64,000 nucleotides of DNA from Texcoconibacillus texcoconensis (GCF_014202575.1 NZ_JACHHB010000002.1:124001-188000), one strand, 5' to 3'. Positions 9,524 through 18,767 are shown, counted from the first letter of the stretch. The notes: generated by a model from the sequence alone, not told the origin. Numbers and translations are program-made.

Positions 9524-10978
9524 TTACCAATAGCCGAGGAACTTCCACCATAGTCCACCTATAACGACCCAAATGATGATGTGAACAAGAGAGATGACAA
9601 AACCTATTCCCCACCATTTATTTTGTGACAAGTATCCTGAACCATAATAGATAGGTGCTGGCCCAGTACCATAGTGTGTTGTTGAAGCCATTAAACTACT
9701 AAAGAAAGCTAAAATTAACGCTGATAAGTAGCCCGGAGCTCCAACTGTCATCATTACCGCTAAAAATGCTCCATACATTGCGCTTATATGTGCTGTCATA
9801 CTTGCAAAGAAATAGTGAGAATAATAGTAAGCAATAGCCATAACTAAAACTGCAGTAATCCAGTTCATTCCAGCTACAGACCCTTCCATGATTTCAGTAA
9901 ACCAGCCGACCATGCCTAATTCGTTTAAGTAGCTGGCCATCATGACTAATGCAGCAAACCAGCATAATGTATCCCATGCACCTTTCTCACTTTTAATATC
10001 TTCGAAAGTAAGAACTTTTGTGATTAATAGAACGGAGAGACCAACAAAAGCCGTCGTAGTTGCACTAATATCAAAATCACTACCGAAAATCCACATGATA
10101 AGAATTAAGAAAAATACTGACATCATATACTTTTCACTTTTTTGTATAGGGCCTAGTTCACTAAGCTTTTTACCTGCCCACTCTGAAGCACCTGGTGTTT
10201 CTTTTACGACAGGGTTTGTGATTTTGTAAATGACAAATGGTATAACAGCTAAGCTGACAAGACCTGGAACAATTGCTGCTACTGCCCAAGTCGTCCAAGT
10301 AAGTTCAAGACCAGCAACATCATAAGCAATTGAAACGATTAATGGGTTGGCAGCCATTGATGTCATAAACATTGCGGAAGTAACTAAGTTTCCTTGGAAT
10401 GCCGTTTTCATTAAAAAGTTTCCAATTTTGTTTTCTGTTCCTTTTGCTGGATCCGAATCGTATGTGATACATAATGATTTGATGATCGGAAACAGAATGC
10501 CCCCTGTACGAGCTGTATTACTCGGTGTTGCGGGAGCTAGTATTAAATCACTTACTAACAGAGCGTAAGATAATCCTAGTGTTTTCTTACCGAATTTCTT
10601 AACAAAGAAATAAGAAATACGAACGCCTAAACCAGTTTTGATAAAACCTCTTGCTATAAAGAACGCACTCACAATCAACCATATCGTCGTATTACCAAAC
10701 CCACTTAACGATTCTTCAATCGAAAGTGTATTTGTAATTGCTGTCATCGTAATCGCAATAATCGCTATAGCACCCATCGGCAAAGGCTTTAAAATAAAAC
10801 CAATAATTGTAGCTACGAATATCGCAAATAATTGCCAAGCTTCACTTTCTAACCCTGCAGGGGTTGGAATAAACCATAGAATTAAACCGACTGCAAACGT
10901 AATGATCAAATTTCTTATTTGAGTATTGTCATTTTGCTGGTTTTCAGGTGTCGTAGAATCATTTTTCTTATTACTCAT
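9524..10978 (-). CDS. DASS-family dicarboxylate transporter (YflS/SodiT-like)
   Basis: Membrane carrier of the divalent anion:sodium symporter family, which moves malate, succinate, fumarate, 2-oxoglutarate or tartrate. About 12 hydrophobic segments; the family signature APATPSNTARTGGILFP is near residue 155, and a second conserved stretch LMASTTHYGTGPAPIYYG lies near the C-terminus. Length 484 aa is normal. B. subtilis YflS, a malate carrier in the MalK/MalR regulon, is the likeliest functional relative; chain order and the adjacent MalKR-like pair support this. Exact substrate is inferred. A TGTTC-N6-TCACA element lies about 210 bp upstream. Confidence 0.88.
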   Translation of the reverse strand: MSNKKNDSTTPENQQNDNTQIRNLIITFAVGLILWFIPTPAGLESEAWQLFAIFVATIIGFILKPLPMGAIAIIAITMTAITNTLSIEESLSGFGNTTIWLIVSAFFIARGFIKTGLGVRISYFFVKKFGKKTLGLSYALLVSDLILAPATPSNTARTGGILFPIIKSLCITYDSDPAKGTENKIGNFLMKTAFQGNLVTSAMFMTSMAANPLIVSIAYDVAGLELTWTTWAVAAIVPGLVSLAVIPFVIYKITNPVVKETPGASEWAGKKLSELGPIQKSEKYMMSVFFLILIMWIFGSDFDISATTTAFVGLSVLLITKVLTFEDIKSEKGAWDTLCWFAALVMMASYLNELGMVGWFTEIMEGSVAGMNWITAVLVMAIAYYYSHYFFASMTAHISAMYGAFLAVMMTVGAPGYLSALILAFFSSLMASTTHYGTGPAPIYYGSGYLSQNKWWGIGFVISLVHIIIWVVIGGLWWKFLGYW

Positions 10979-11184
10979 AAATTACACCTCAATTTTTATT
11001 AATGAATAATTATTAACTATTTCTTTTCCCGAAGCTTTTATAAAATCTGTCACTCAAAAATATTGAATGATTCCTAAAGACGATTTTTTCAAAAAATGAG
11101 AACCCCTCCTCTCTATATTCAGATAACTTAGTAAGGTTAATTTAATCGTCAATTTAGAACTTTTAGTTCTGTGTGTTCACAAAA

Positions 11185-11200
11185 TGTTCAGCAATTCACA
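11185..11200 (-). promoter_or_regulatory. CRP/FNR-like half-palindrome upstream of transporter
   Basis: TGTTC-AGCAAT-TCACA: one perfect TCACA half-site and a degenerate partner at the six-base spacing seen before sdhC. The spacer region 10979-11278 holds no other feature I can support. Confidence 0.35.
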
Positions 11201-11278
11201 AATATGCCAAAAAAATTAAATACCTTCCCTAGTAAAAAGCTTGCATCAACTTAAAATAATTGAGATACATTAGCAACT

Positions 11279-11822
11279 TTAATTTTCACTCATTAATGGG
11301 ATCGTGGAAGACCCTTTCGGAATAAATAAAACAACTGGATTTTTAGGAAAAGCTGTTTTATACATTTCTAACGCTTCTTCTAATGTCGAGGCTTTTTCGA
11401 CTTTCATAATTTGCGCTTCTCCATCACTTATACCTTCCGAGACTAAGATAACCCTTGCCTTTAATAATGACTTACTCCATAAATACGCTTTGTGTCCGCC
11501 ATCAAAGAACTCTAGTTTTTCGAATTCATTTACCATTTCTTGAGGTGTTTCTCCAATTAGCATCGTATTTTTAAATTTATCAGAGCCTACCCCTTCTCGA
11601 CACTCAGCCGCTAAGATAATCGTCCCCCCTTTCTTTCACTGCAAGTGTAGAATGAAGAAGAGCCTTTTGAGCTTGGTATAAGTTTAGATCCTTAGGATAG
11701 CCACCCGAGCCAGCAATAACTAAATCTGCTGCATGATCCACCTTCACTTGTTATTCATCTTGGGCATGTTTCGTTCCTTATATATGAGATTCTATATAAT
11801 GTCCCGCAACTGCTTTGATAAT
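11279..11822 (-). pseudogene. larA-like (nickel-dependent 2-hydroxyacid racemase) relic
   Basis: The translated minus strand matches the C-terminal part of the LarA/DUF2088 family: AVAGHYIESHI, then VDHAADLVIAGSGGYPKDLN, LYQAQKALLHSTLAVKE, GGTIILAAECREGVGSDKF and finally LIGETPQEMVNEF. A stop near 11751, another near 11785 and a frameshift in the G-run at 11624-11628 break the frame, and the whole N-terminal half is absent. An uninterrupted 94-codon frame (11279-11563) remains but is only the tail. LarA homologues racemise lactate, malate or related acids, so a malate racemase would suit this cluster; that is inference. Confidence 0.8.
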
Positions 11823-12026
11823 TTCCTCCTTTATTCATTGAATATTTTGTTACGTCAATCACAAAAAAACAGAAAATTTTCCATTGATTGATCAATCAAT
11901 TTTTTGTTGACTCAAATGTATCTTAATCTTTTGATTATGAGTAGTTATTGAAAGTTAATTAACTGTAATTAAATTAAAGAAAATGATTTAGGAGATACTT
12001 CGCTTTCATTAATTACAAAAGGGACG
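11821..12026 (-). repeat. Duplicated upstream (control) region, copy 2
   Basis: Imperfect copy of 7131-7325 lying just upstream of the larA-like relic. It keeps the AAAGGAGG ribosome-like motif, the TTTGTTA-N6-TCACAAA palindrome, a TTGATTGATCAATCAA palindrome and ATGAAAGCGAA. See copy 1. Confidence 0.6.
11846..11865 (-). promoter_or_regulatory. CRP/FNR-like palindrome upstream of larA relic
   Basis: TTTGTTA (11846-11852), CGTCAA, TCACAAA (11859-11865): the same element as at 7152 with one arm mismatch. Confidence 0.45.
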
Positions 12027-12350
12027 ATCATTCATGAGATATGCCACAGTTATGGTCGTTTTGTGATTCGAATATGGACATACCACCCAGGTTTACTGTA
12101 TATACAAAAGAGTCAATATATAGCGTCTGAAAATAAGGGCATTTTACTATCACATAAGGTAAAAGAAGGATTATAGATTATAGTTGTCGAGTGAAAATGG
12201 TTTGAAATATAGATGGAAGGGCAATGGTGAGCATTTTAGCGAAGGAAAAAATGGAATTGTACATAATTACTTAAACGATAAATAATCATATAACAGAGGC
12301 GAAAATTTCTTATTTTAGGAAGGGAGTCCAGTCATGACCTTTCTTTAGAG
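12027..12350. other. Intergenic region, possible decayed coding DNA
   Basis: No intact gene. A short plus-strand frame around 12190-12285 reads SSENGLKYRWKGNGEHFSE and ends in a stop, which looks like a protein tail but has no start or ribosome site. I do not recognise it. Confidence 0.35.
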
Positions 12351-12412
12351 ACTCAAATTGTAACGGTCTGTGATGAGAATATAATATTTTCACAGACCGT
12401 TACAATTTGAGT
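12351..12412. repeat. Perfect 23-bp inverted repeat (hairpin)
   Basis: Arms at 12351-12373 (ACTCAAATTGTAACGGTCTG...) and 12390-12412 are exact reverse complements with a 16-base AT-rich loop. There is no T-run directly after either arm, so it is not a clean intrinsic terminator. It lies 180 bp beyond the response regulator stop. It may be a regulatory hairpin or a small mobile repeat. Confidence 0.85.
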
Positions 12413-12591
12413 GTGGATAACACTGCATGTTATTCTATATACAAAGTGATGGCCACATAAAATTTCTGTTGCTAAAAAACTAAAGGACCCCCTTACTTTC
12501 TTTCAACAACCTAAAGAACGAATGGTTCATTAGTTGACAAGGACTCGAACTTGCCTATTTCCAATTCTATGAGTGTGGTATGGTATATCAG

Positions 12592-13314
12592 TTATTGAGC
12601 AACATTTAAATATTTTCTTAAACTTTTTTTATCTCTATTCACGATCTTATATTTGCTTACAGGTCTCCCAATCGTTCCATAAATAACATTTTCCTCAATC
12701 ACTTCTAAATCAGCTAAAAATTTCAAGTATTTTCTTATGGAAACCCTAGATAAACCAATTTCATTTGCTAATTCCTCAGAAGAGAAATGGACGCCCTCCA
12801 TTTCCTCCATATATCCCCACACTAACTTCAATGTATTTTTTGTAAGACCTTTTGGGAGCTTTTCGTTAAAAGTTTCTGATTCCGATTTTTGAAAAAAGTT
12901 CGAATCTATATCATCTTGTTTTAATACTTGCTTACTATATATATATAATTGTTCTTGTTTATAATTTTCTAAAGCTGAATTAAACCTTTCAAATTCAAAA
13001 GGCTTTATTAAGTAATCAACTACACCAAAACGTAGGGCTTTTTTTATGCTCTCATTATCCGAAGCTGCTGATATAATAATAATATCTACTTCCCGTTCCG
13101 CACTTCTTATACTAGATAATACTTCCCAACCATTTTTATTAGGCAAATATATATCAAGTAAAATTAAATCAATGTTTTCCTCTTTTAATATTTGTAATGC
13201 CGAACTTACTTCATGAGCTACCGAAGTTAAATGATACCCTTCAACCTTCTCCAAATATTGGCTATTTAATTCGGCTACCATTGGATCGTCTTCAACAATT
13301 AAAACATTTATCAT
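12592..13314 (-). CDS. Response regulator, CitB/DcuR/MalR family
   Basis: Transcription factor phosphorylated by the adjacent kinase. The receiver domain (residues 1-120) has acidic residues in VEDDPMV, the phospho-acceptor Asp54 in LILLDIYLPN, and LIKPFEF. The C-terminal half is a helix-turn-helix (SSEELANEIGLSRVSIRKYL) typical of CitT/MalR/DcuR. Length 240 aa is normal. It starts five bases after the kinase gene ends, so they are one operon. In B. subtilis MalR activates maeN and yflS; homologues of both lie here, so they are the likely targets. Confidence 0.9.
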   Translation of the reverse strand: MINVLIVEDDPMVAELNSQYLEKVEGYHLTSVAHEVSSALQILKEENIDLILLDIYLPNKNGWEVLSSIRSAEREVDIIIISAASDNESIKKALRFGVVDYLIKPFEFERFNSALENYKQEQLYIYSKQVLKQDDIDSNFFQKSESETFNEKLPKGLTKNTLKLVWGYMEEMEGVHFSSEELANEIGLSRVSIRKYLKFLADLEVIEENVIYGTIGRPVSKYKIVNRDKKSLRKYLNVAQ

Positions 13315-13319
13315 TTACC

Positions 13320-14924
13320 TCACTCCTTACTTTCATACGGTAATTTCAAGGAAATATCTGTGCCTGAGTTAACAATCGAATGGAAGGAAATATCGCCTTT
13401 TCTATCTTCAATTATTTTTGAAATAAGATATAACCCCCACCCACGATCTTCCCCTTTTGTAGAGTGCTTTTCTTTCGTTGATAGTTCGATCTCCCTCTCT
13501 GACATGCCACTACCAGTATCTGATACTTTTATATATATAAATTCTTCTTGGTACCTTATATCTACTGAAACTCTTTTTTTACTACATTCTTGTACCGCAT
13601 CTATTGAATTATCAATTAAGTTACCGATAATAGTTACCAGGTCATGAGTTAATTCAGGGTCGTTTGGTTCGGGAACATAGCAGTCGTCTGAAAATTCTAA
13701 CTCAACGCCCGACTCTCTAGCGTAACTACGTTTCCCCAGAATAAAGCCAGCAAGAACAGGATCCTTAATATGCTTAATGATAAAATCTGTTTCATTTTGA
13801 GAATTAGACGAAGAATATTTAATATATTGTGCTAATTTATCATAAGATTTTAATTCTACCATTCCTAAAATTACATGCATTCTATTCATAAATTCATGGG
13901 TTTGTGCCCGTAATGCTTCTGCATATTGTTTTACACCTGTAAGGTTCTCAGCTAAATGTTTTACTTCAGTTTTGTCTCTGAATGTCGCTATTGCACCCAC
14001 TATCTTATTACCAACATAAATGGGCACTCGGTTCGTAACGATCGTTGTATCATTATAAGTAAGCTCTTTATCAACTTCACTTTTTCCTGTTTGCAACACT
14101 TTCGATAATTGAGAATTAGGAATAACTTCCTCAATATTTTTTCCATTTAAATTGTCATGATCATGACCTATTTTTTTAATATAGTTAATTCCTTCATTGT
14201 TTATAAAGGTAATCATGCAGTTAGTGTCAACAGCTATTACTCCTTCTTTGGCATATTTTAGCATCGCACTTCTCTCTTCTAGTACTTTAGAAATTTGCCA
14301 AGGCTCCATTTCGAATAAGGTACCTTTAATCATAGTGGACAAAAATATGGAGGCGCTTATTCCAATAATTGAACTTAAAATTGTTCCTATAATGATATGA
14401 TCTTGATTCGAAGATACCGCATTTTCGACTTTATCTAAATGCACCCCAACCGTCACGACACCTATTTGCGAATCATTATCATCATAAACAGGTGTGAAAT
14501 ACCGAAATGAATAACCTAAAGTTCCTTCGCTGATTGAAGTATATTCATTACCTTTCACAAAAACAGGACCTTCATCATCTCCAACAAATTTCTTACCAAC
14601 TTCTTGTGGGTTAGGGTGTGTGAGCCTTTCTCGATCCATGTTTAAAATTACAACAAATAATACATCCGTTGTTTCTCTAATTTTTTCTATTTCCTTTTGA
14701 AGCGTCTCTTGTTCCACTTCGCCATTTAATGCACCGATCACATCTTCATTAAGCGCAACCATTCTTGAGATACTTTTAGTTTTTTCTTCTACCATACTAA
14801 GGGTTGTATCTTCAATGCTAGTACTAGACAAATAGCTAGTTACTAACAATATTAAAGCTGCAACGGAACAAACAAGAAAAATGATTCTATTCTGTAGGGA
14901 TATATTTGGTCTCTTTAATCTCAT
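13320..14924 (-). CDS. Sensor histidine kinase, CitA/DcuS/MalK family
   Basis: Membrane sensor for C4-dicarboxylates or citrate. Order: TM1 (about 13-33), periplasmic PDC/Cache domain (35-175) with the family pattern RLTHPNPQEVGKKF and GYSFRYFTPVYDD, TM2 (about 178-200), cytoplasmic PAS (215-320), SpoB-type dimerisation helix QTHEFMNRMHVILGM with the phospho-acceptor His near 342, and an ATPase domain with NLIDNSIDA and GWGLYLISKI. 534 aa is typical. Paired with the response regulator. The adjoining MaeN-like and YflS-like carriers make malate a likely ligand. Confidence 0.9.
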   Translation of the reverse strand: MRLKRPNISLQNRIIFLVCSVAALILLVTSYLSSTSIEDTTLSMVEEKTKSISRMVALNEDVIGALNGEVEQETLQKEIEKIRETTDVLFVVILNMDRERLTHPNPQEVGKKFVGDDEGPVFVKGNEYTSISEGTLGYSFRYFTPVYDDNDSQIGVVTVGVHLDKVENAVSSNQDHIIIGTILSSIIGISASIFLSTMIKGTLFEMEPWQISKVLEERSAMLKYAKEGVIAVDTNCMITFINNEGINYIKKIGHDHDNLNGKNIEEVIPNSQLSKVLQTGKSEVDKELTYNDTTIVTNRVPIYVGNKIVGAIATFRDKTEVKHLAENLTGVKQYAEALRAQTHEFMNRMHVILGMVELKSYDKLAQYIKYSSSNSQNETDFIIKHIKDPVLAGFILGKRSYARESGVELEFSDDCYVPEPNDPELTHDLVTIIGNLIDNSIDAVQECSKKRVSVDIRYQEEFIYIKVSDTGSGMSEREIELSTKEKHSTKGEDRGWGLYLISKIIEDRKGDISFHSIVNSGTDISLKLPYESKE

Positions 14925-15164
14925 ATGTTATATCTCCTTGTTCTCTTTATTGTAACCTCTGACGTATCACAGCTATAAATAATGTATGGCGAATTTAACA
15001 AAAACTAATTATTTTTATCCTATCTGTTGTGGTTAGGCATTTCCATGTATAAAAGATGAATATTTAGTAATGTATTTGTTAACTGTAGATTAAATTGGCT
15101 ATTATTACCGTTTTTTTAATTTCTTCCGTTTACTATGACACGCAGTCGACACTGTATTGCAGTA
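14925..15164. other. Promoter region of the two-component operon
   Basis: About 240 bp without a gene, AT-rich. It must carry the kinase promoter on the minus strand, but I could not fix the -35 and -10 boxes with confidence. Confidence 0.4.
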
Positions 15165-15224
15165 AAGAGGGACAGTCCCACTTCATCAAATTAAATCATA
15201 GAAGTGGGACTGTCCCTCTTTAAC
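15165..15224. repeat. Palindromic repeat copy (GGGACAGTCCC family)
   Basis: Complete copy: AAAGAGGGACAGTCCCACTTC, a central TTAAAT, then GAAGTGGGACTGTCCCTCTTT. It sits at the 3' end of the 2-hydroxycarboxylate transporter gene and could serve as its terminator. Confidence 0.9.
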
Positions 15225-15247
15225 GCCACTTTGTATTCTCTTACTAA

Positions 15248-16561
15248 TTATACAAAAAATGGTATAATTAGCCCTGCTAAGAGTAATATCAATGCGCCAC
15301 CTAATCTTGAAGCAATTTGTGCAAACGGCATTAATTCCATACGCTTTGATGCGGATAACACGGCAACATCGCCTGTTCCCCCCATATTTGCCATACATAA
15401 TCCAGCAGAAATTGCAGATTCAACTGGATAAAAACCTACGAATCTTCCAAGAAGTCCTGCCCCAATCACTGCACCTAATACAACACCAGCTACAAGTAAA
15501 ATGTATTGTAACGTTAAAGCAGCAAGAACAGCTTCTAAGTCAGTATAGGCTACCCCAATTCCGAACAGTAAAGCTAGTGTCCATGTTTTCGCTACAAACT
15601 GATACCATTGACTTGCTCCCTCAACAACGATGTCAGGAATAATATTGGCAAGTTTTGCAATGGCCACTAAAATAATCATTAATGCATATGGATGAAGTGG
15701 AATAATAGCTCCGAGTATGTGACCACAAGCAAAAAATACTAATGCCGCTAGTAATCCCATCCCCATTTTGGAAATGTCGAATGTTGAATTATCCTTTTCT
15801 ATTTTAAAACCTGGGATCAGCTTCCCATTTCCCGTTAATGAAGGGAATTTATTACCTAGATTGTTCAATAGACTAGCAAAGACAATCGCAAAGACATTAC
15901 CTAACGCTAAAGCGGGTACAAGAATCGAGATATAATAACTTGGTGGGTTGCCAAGGAAATCTGAAAAAACTTGAGCCATTGGTACAGCACCTGCCCCCAT
16001 TCCACCACCCAAGATTGGAAGTGCAATGACTAAGACAGCATCCTGTATCGAAAATCCTATAAGTAAACCAATCAATGCAGCAATCGCCATCGCTCCAAAT
16101 ACTGCACCTAAGATTGGTATGATATAACGCACGCCAACCTTCATAAGAACTTTCGAATTCATTCCTAAAATACTACCTGTAATTAAAGCAGCAATATAAA
16201 AATCAAGAAAACCACCATCTGTCATAAATTCATCTACACTCGTAACGACAGATTCAGGTAATATTCCACTATACACCATGTATGCGGAACCAAAAATTGC
16301 AACAATGGCTCCTCCACCTAAGAATGTTTTAACAATAGGTAGACGATCCCCGATCCAACCTAACGCTTCACCAAACACGACCATAACGAGTAAACTACCT
16401 ATCATCCCTGTTGGAAGAGTTCCTGTATAAACGCTCACAATTGTTATTAAAAGAAATATCGCAAACCAAAATATCGGTATTCCCATTATTTTTGGTTTTT
16501 TGTCATTATGTACGATCTCTACGGCCACTCTATTCTTAAAATCCCTTTCAGTGTTCGCCAA
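15248..16561 (-). CDS. 2-hydroxycarboxylate transporter (MaeN/CitS family)
   Basis: Sodium-coupled membrane symporter for malate and/or citrate. About 11-12 hydrophobic segments. The two re-entrant-loop GGXG regions typical of the 2HCT family are visible as ALPILGGGMGAGAVPMAQVF near residue 185 and MANMGGTGDVAVLSASKRM near 400. Length 437 aa is normal for B. subtilis MaeN or CimH. It lies directly upstream of the MalKR-like pair, matching the maeN-malKR link known in B. subtilis. A TGATC-N6-TCACA element lies about 155 bp upstream. Confidence 0.92.
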   Translation of the reverse strand: MANTERDFKNRVAVEIVHNDKKPKIMGIPIFWFAIFLLITIVSVYTGTLPTGMIGSLLVMVVFGEALGWIGDRLPIVKTFLGGGAIVAIFGSAYMVYSGILPESVVTSVDEFMTDGGFLDFYIAALITGSILGMNSKVLMKVGVRYIIPILGAVFGAMAIAALIGLLIGFSIQDAVLVIALPILGGGMGAGAVPMAQVFSDFLGNPPSYYISILVPALALGNVFAIVFASLLNNLGNKFPSLTGNGKLIPGFKIEKDNSTFDISKMGMGLLAALVFFACGHILGAIIPLHPYALMIILVAIAKLANIIPDIVVEGASQWYQFVAKTWTLALLFGIGVAYTDLEAVLAALTLQYILLVAGVVLGAVIGAGLLGRFVGFYPVESAISAGLCMANMGGTGDVAVLSASKRMELMPFAQIASRLGGALILLLAGLIIPFFV

Positions 16562-16715
16562 TTTAATCCCTGCCTTTCATCATTTGTTCTTCATTTAAAT
16601 CTGTCTTTTTTATGGAAGAAACTGTTTGGAACTATGAAATATGCTTTCGCTAAACCTAAAAGTGTCCGATCCGTGACAACAGCAACTGTGCTTTCACATT
16701 TATATATAATCATTT

Positions 16716-16731
16716 TGATCATCTTTTCACA
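16716..16731 (-). promoter_or_regulatory. CRP/FNR-like half-palindrome upstream of MaeN-like gene
   Basis: TGATC-ATCTTT-TCACA: one perfect TCACA half-site and a degenerate left half at the same six-base spacing as before sdhC. Weak alone; notable as the fourth such element in the island. Confidence 0.3.
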
Positions 16732-16868
16732 ACGAAATCGTTTGAAACCATACATGTTACCCAATCGATGTAATTAGATATTAAGGAATTTGGCAGTTGG
16801 GTGAAAGTTTTTGAAACATAAGAAAAGGTTTTGAAACTAAATAAAAGCAGCGAAAATAAATAGTAGCT

Positions 16869-16890
16869 AAAGAGGGACAGTCCCTCTTTA
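16869..16890. repeat. Collapsed palindromic repeat
   Basis: AAAGAGGGACAGTCCCTCTTT is the two outer ends of the GGGACAGTCCC repeat joined without the central CCACTT...AAGTGGG part. It looks like an internal deletion between the two arms of a full copy. Confidence 0.8.
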
Positions 16891-16956
16891 ATCAAGTGAA
16901 GTGTATTTATTTCTTACATTTGGATACTTTAAAAATAAGGAAATCGTTTGAAGTAA

Positions 16957-17175
16957 GGTGCGCTATCAGCCTCGGAGCAGTAGATTTATTCCACAAAATC
17001 TACAACCCTCTCATGTTTAATAGCTTTAAAGTCCCATTCCCAGATGCGTACCGCCATCCAAGTGATGATCCACAAGAGGTCATGCGAGAATCATTGAGCG
17101 CTTTGAAGGAGACATTGGACAAACACCATGAGGAAATTGCCGGCTTAATTATGGAATCGAAAATCCAAGGGGCAG
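16957..17175 (+). pseudogene. Stray internal fragment of bioA
   Basis: Positions 16961-17175 match bioA 2071-2285 with 7 substitutions and no gaps. It has no start, no PLP lysine region and no C-terminus. At 17175/17176 it is fused to the yheC-type gene, sharing a short CAG at the joint. Five of the seven substitutions are silent and two are conservative (Val/Leu, Thr/Ala), which points to a source that was once a working bioA. Confidence 0.9.
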
Positions 17176-18211
17176 ACAGTTACTTTCGGGGAACGGATGC
17201 AAAAAACTAAGAAAGCTTCAAGAAATGAATACATTTGCAAAAATAAACTTGTATTTCTTTTCAGAAAAAGATGTCGACCTGAAAAACAACATTGTTTTTG
17301 GAACGTTCTATGATCCAAAAAAGAAAAAATGGAGAAAAGATTCTTTCCCTTTTCCTGATGTCTATTACAACCGCAGGGGCGGAGAATTAAAAAGAAATAA
17401 ACGTGTACAAAATGTGAGAAAAACTTTCGATCAATTGAATATCTCCAAAATCAATGCACAACACTTTTATGATAAATGGTTTTCCTATGTCAAACTGAAA
17501 CAATACCCTGAATTAAAGCCTCATCTCCCTCATACAACATTATTCCAATCAAAACAAGACTTAAAGGACATGTTTAAAACCACTTCACGTGTATATTTAA
17601 AATCGTTAAAACAAAATAATGGCGTCGGTGTTATGTCTGTAAGCAAAACAAAGAAAGGATACACTTACAAATATTATCGAAAAACTAAACTACACAAACA
17701 AACAGTTAAAAATCTAAACCGCCTCATGAAAGTCATCCGTTCTTTCTTTCAAAACAAACCATTTATCGTCCAAAAGGCAATCGACCTTTTAACATATCAA
17801 AAACGCCCTTTGGACTTACGATGCGACGTACAACGTAACGGCAAAGGCAGTTTAGAATTCGTTGCTCACTCTGTTCGCGTTGGTTCAAAAAACGCGCATA
17901 TCACAAACACGAAGTCAAACCCTAACATTTATCGTTTTGAAGACTTTTTCAAAAATCATATGGGATATTCAAACGAGCAATTCAATCAATTAAAACAACG
18001 TTTGGAAACCTTTCTTTTTCTCGTTTATCAGCGCGTCGAAGACTGTTACGGACCCTTCGGAGAAATGGGCATGGGCATTGACATTGGCATCGATCAACAA
18101 AAACAGTTATGGCTCATCGAATGTAACGTCAAACCAGGAAAAAATTCCATGTGGGTTTATGATGAAAAGACCATTAACCGAGCATTTTACAATCCATTAT
18201 CCTATACCTAG
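17176..18211 (+). pseudogene. YheC/YheD-type ATP-grasp protein, 5'-truncated
   Basis: Family members are ATP-grasp proteins found with the Bacillus spore coat. The surviving frame runs from the joint to 18211. A Met at 17225 would give 328 aa but has no good ribosome site. Conserved parts are ATP-grasp segments including RVYLKSLKQNNGVGVMSV, FIVQKAIDL, RPLDLRCDVQ and the C-terminal GEMGMGIDIGI with IECNVKPGKNSM. The missing first 22 codons, with ribosome site, remain at 3150. It could still be expressed from Met 17225 by luck, but probably is not. Confidence 0.82.
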
Positions 18212-18499
18212 TATTTATGGCATAATAAAGGATCATTTTATAGTGAGCGTTAAAATCAGTCACCACATTTAGGGAGGCACCCATTAGACTCGTATCAACA
18301 CAATGTTATTTCTCCTGATAAATCACCATCGCTGAGAAGTAAAATACCGTACTTGAAAATTTAACGTCCACAACTTCAATGTAATTGTTCCCGATTAAGT
18401 CGTTCACTTTCTCATCAACTTATCATTGTTCATCGCGTAAAAGCATTTCACTTTCACTGGTCACATTCCTTCCTCTAGTGTGGTCTGCCCCTACTCGTC
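18212..18499. other. Intergenic region after the yheC-type gene
   Basis: 288 bp with no supportable gene or clear terminator. Confidence 0.4.
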
Positions 18500-18692
18500 T
18501 CACTCATCTGCGCTCCCCAACGTCATGCCTCCATCAACGATGAGCTCTGTACCCGTGCAATAGGAACTTTCATCAGAAGCAAGAAACGCCACACCCCGAG
18601 CAATTTCAACCGGTTGTCCAATCCGCCTTAAGGGTACCGATTCGTAAAAGTCAGGGACACCCTTTCCTTCCGTTGCCATATCCGTTTCGATG
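18500..18692 (-). pseudogene. 3' fragment of a short-chain dehydrogenase gene
   Basis: Encodes only the last 64 or so residues of an [23 protein letters not shown] through to [12 protein letters not shown]. It is about 85% identical in protein to the end of the complete SDR at 19689-20435. The homology starts abruptly at GGIETD, so the catalytic domain is missing. It is a relic of a duplication. Confidence 0.85.
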
Positions 18693-18767
18693 CCACCTGA
18701 AACAGATAACATCCAAGTTTTCATTTCCTGTATCCTGATTTCCCACGATCACCCATATACATTTTCG

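Larger units (their letters stand above)
16562..16956. other. Upstream region of the MaeN-like gene and right edge of the island
   Basis: 395 bp without a gene. It holds the putative regulatory element at 16716 and a collapsed palindromic repeat at 16869. The chimeric bioA/yheC segment starts at its right edge, so the island boundary lies here. Confidence 0.5.

Noticed and set aside
16896-17210. Plus-strand 104-codon frame containing bioA residues
   Set aside because: It is only the stray bioA fragment with unrelated ends, so it is listed as a pseudogene, not a gene.
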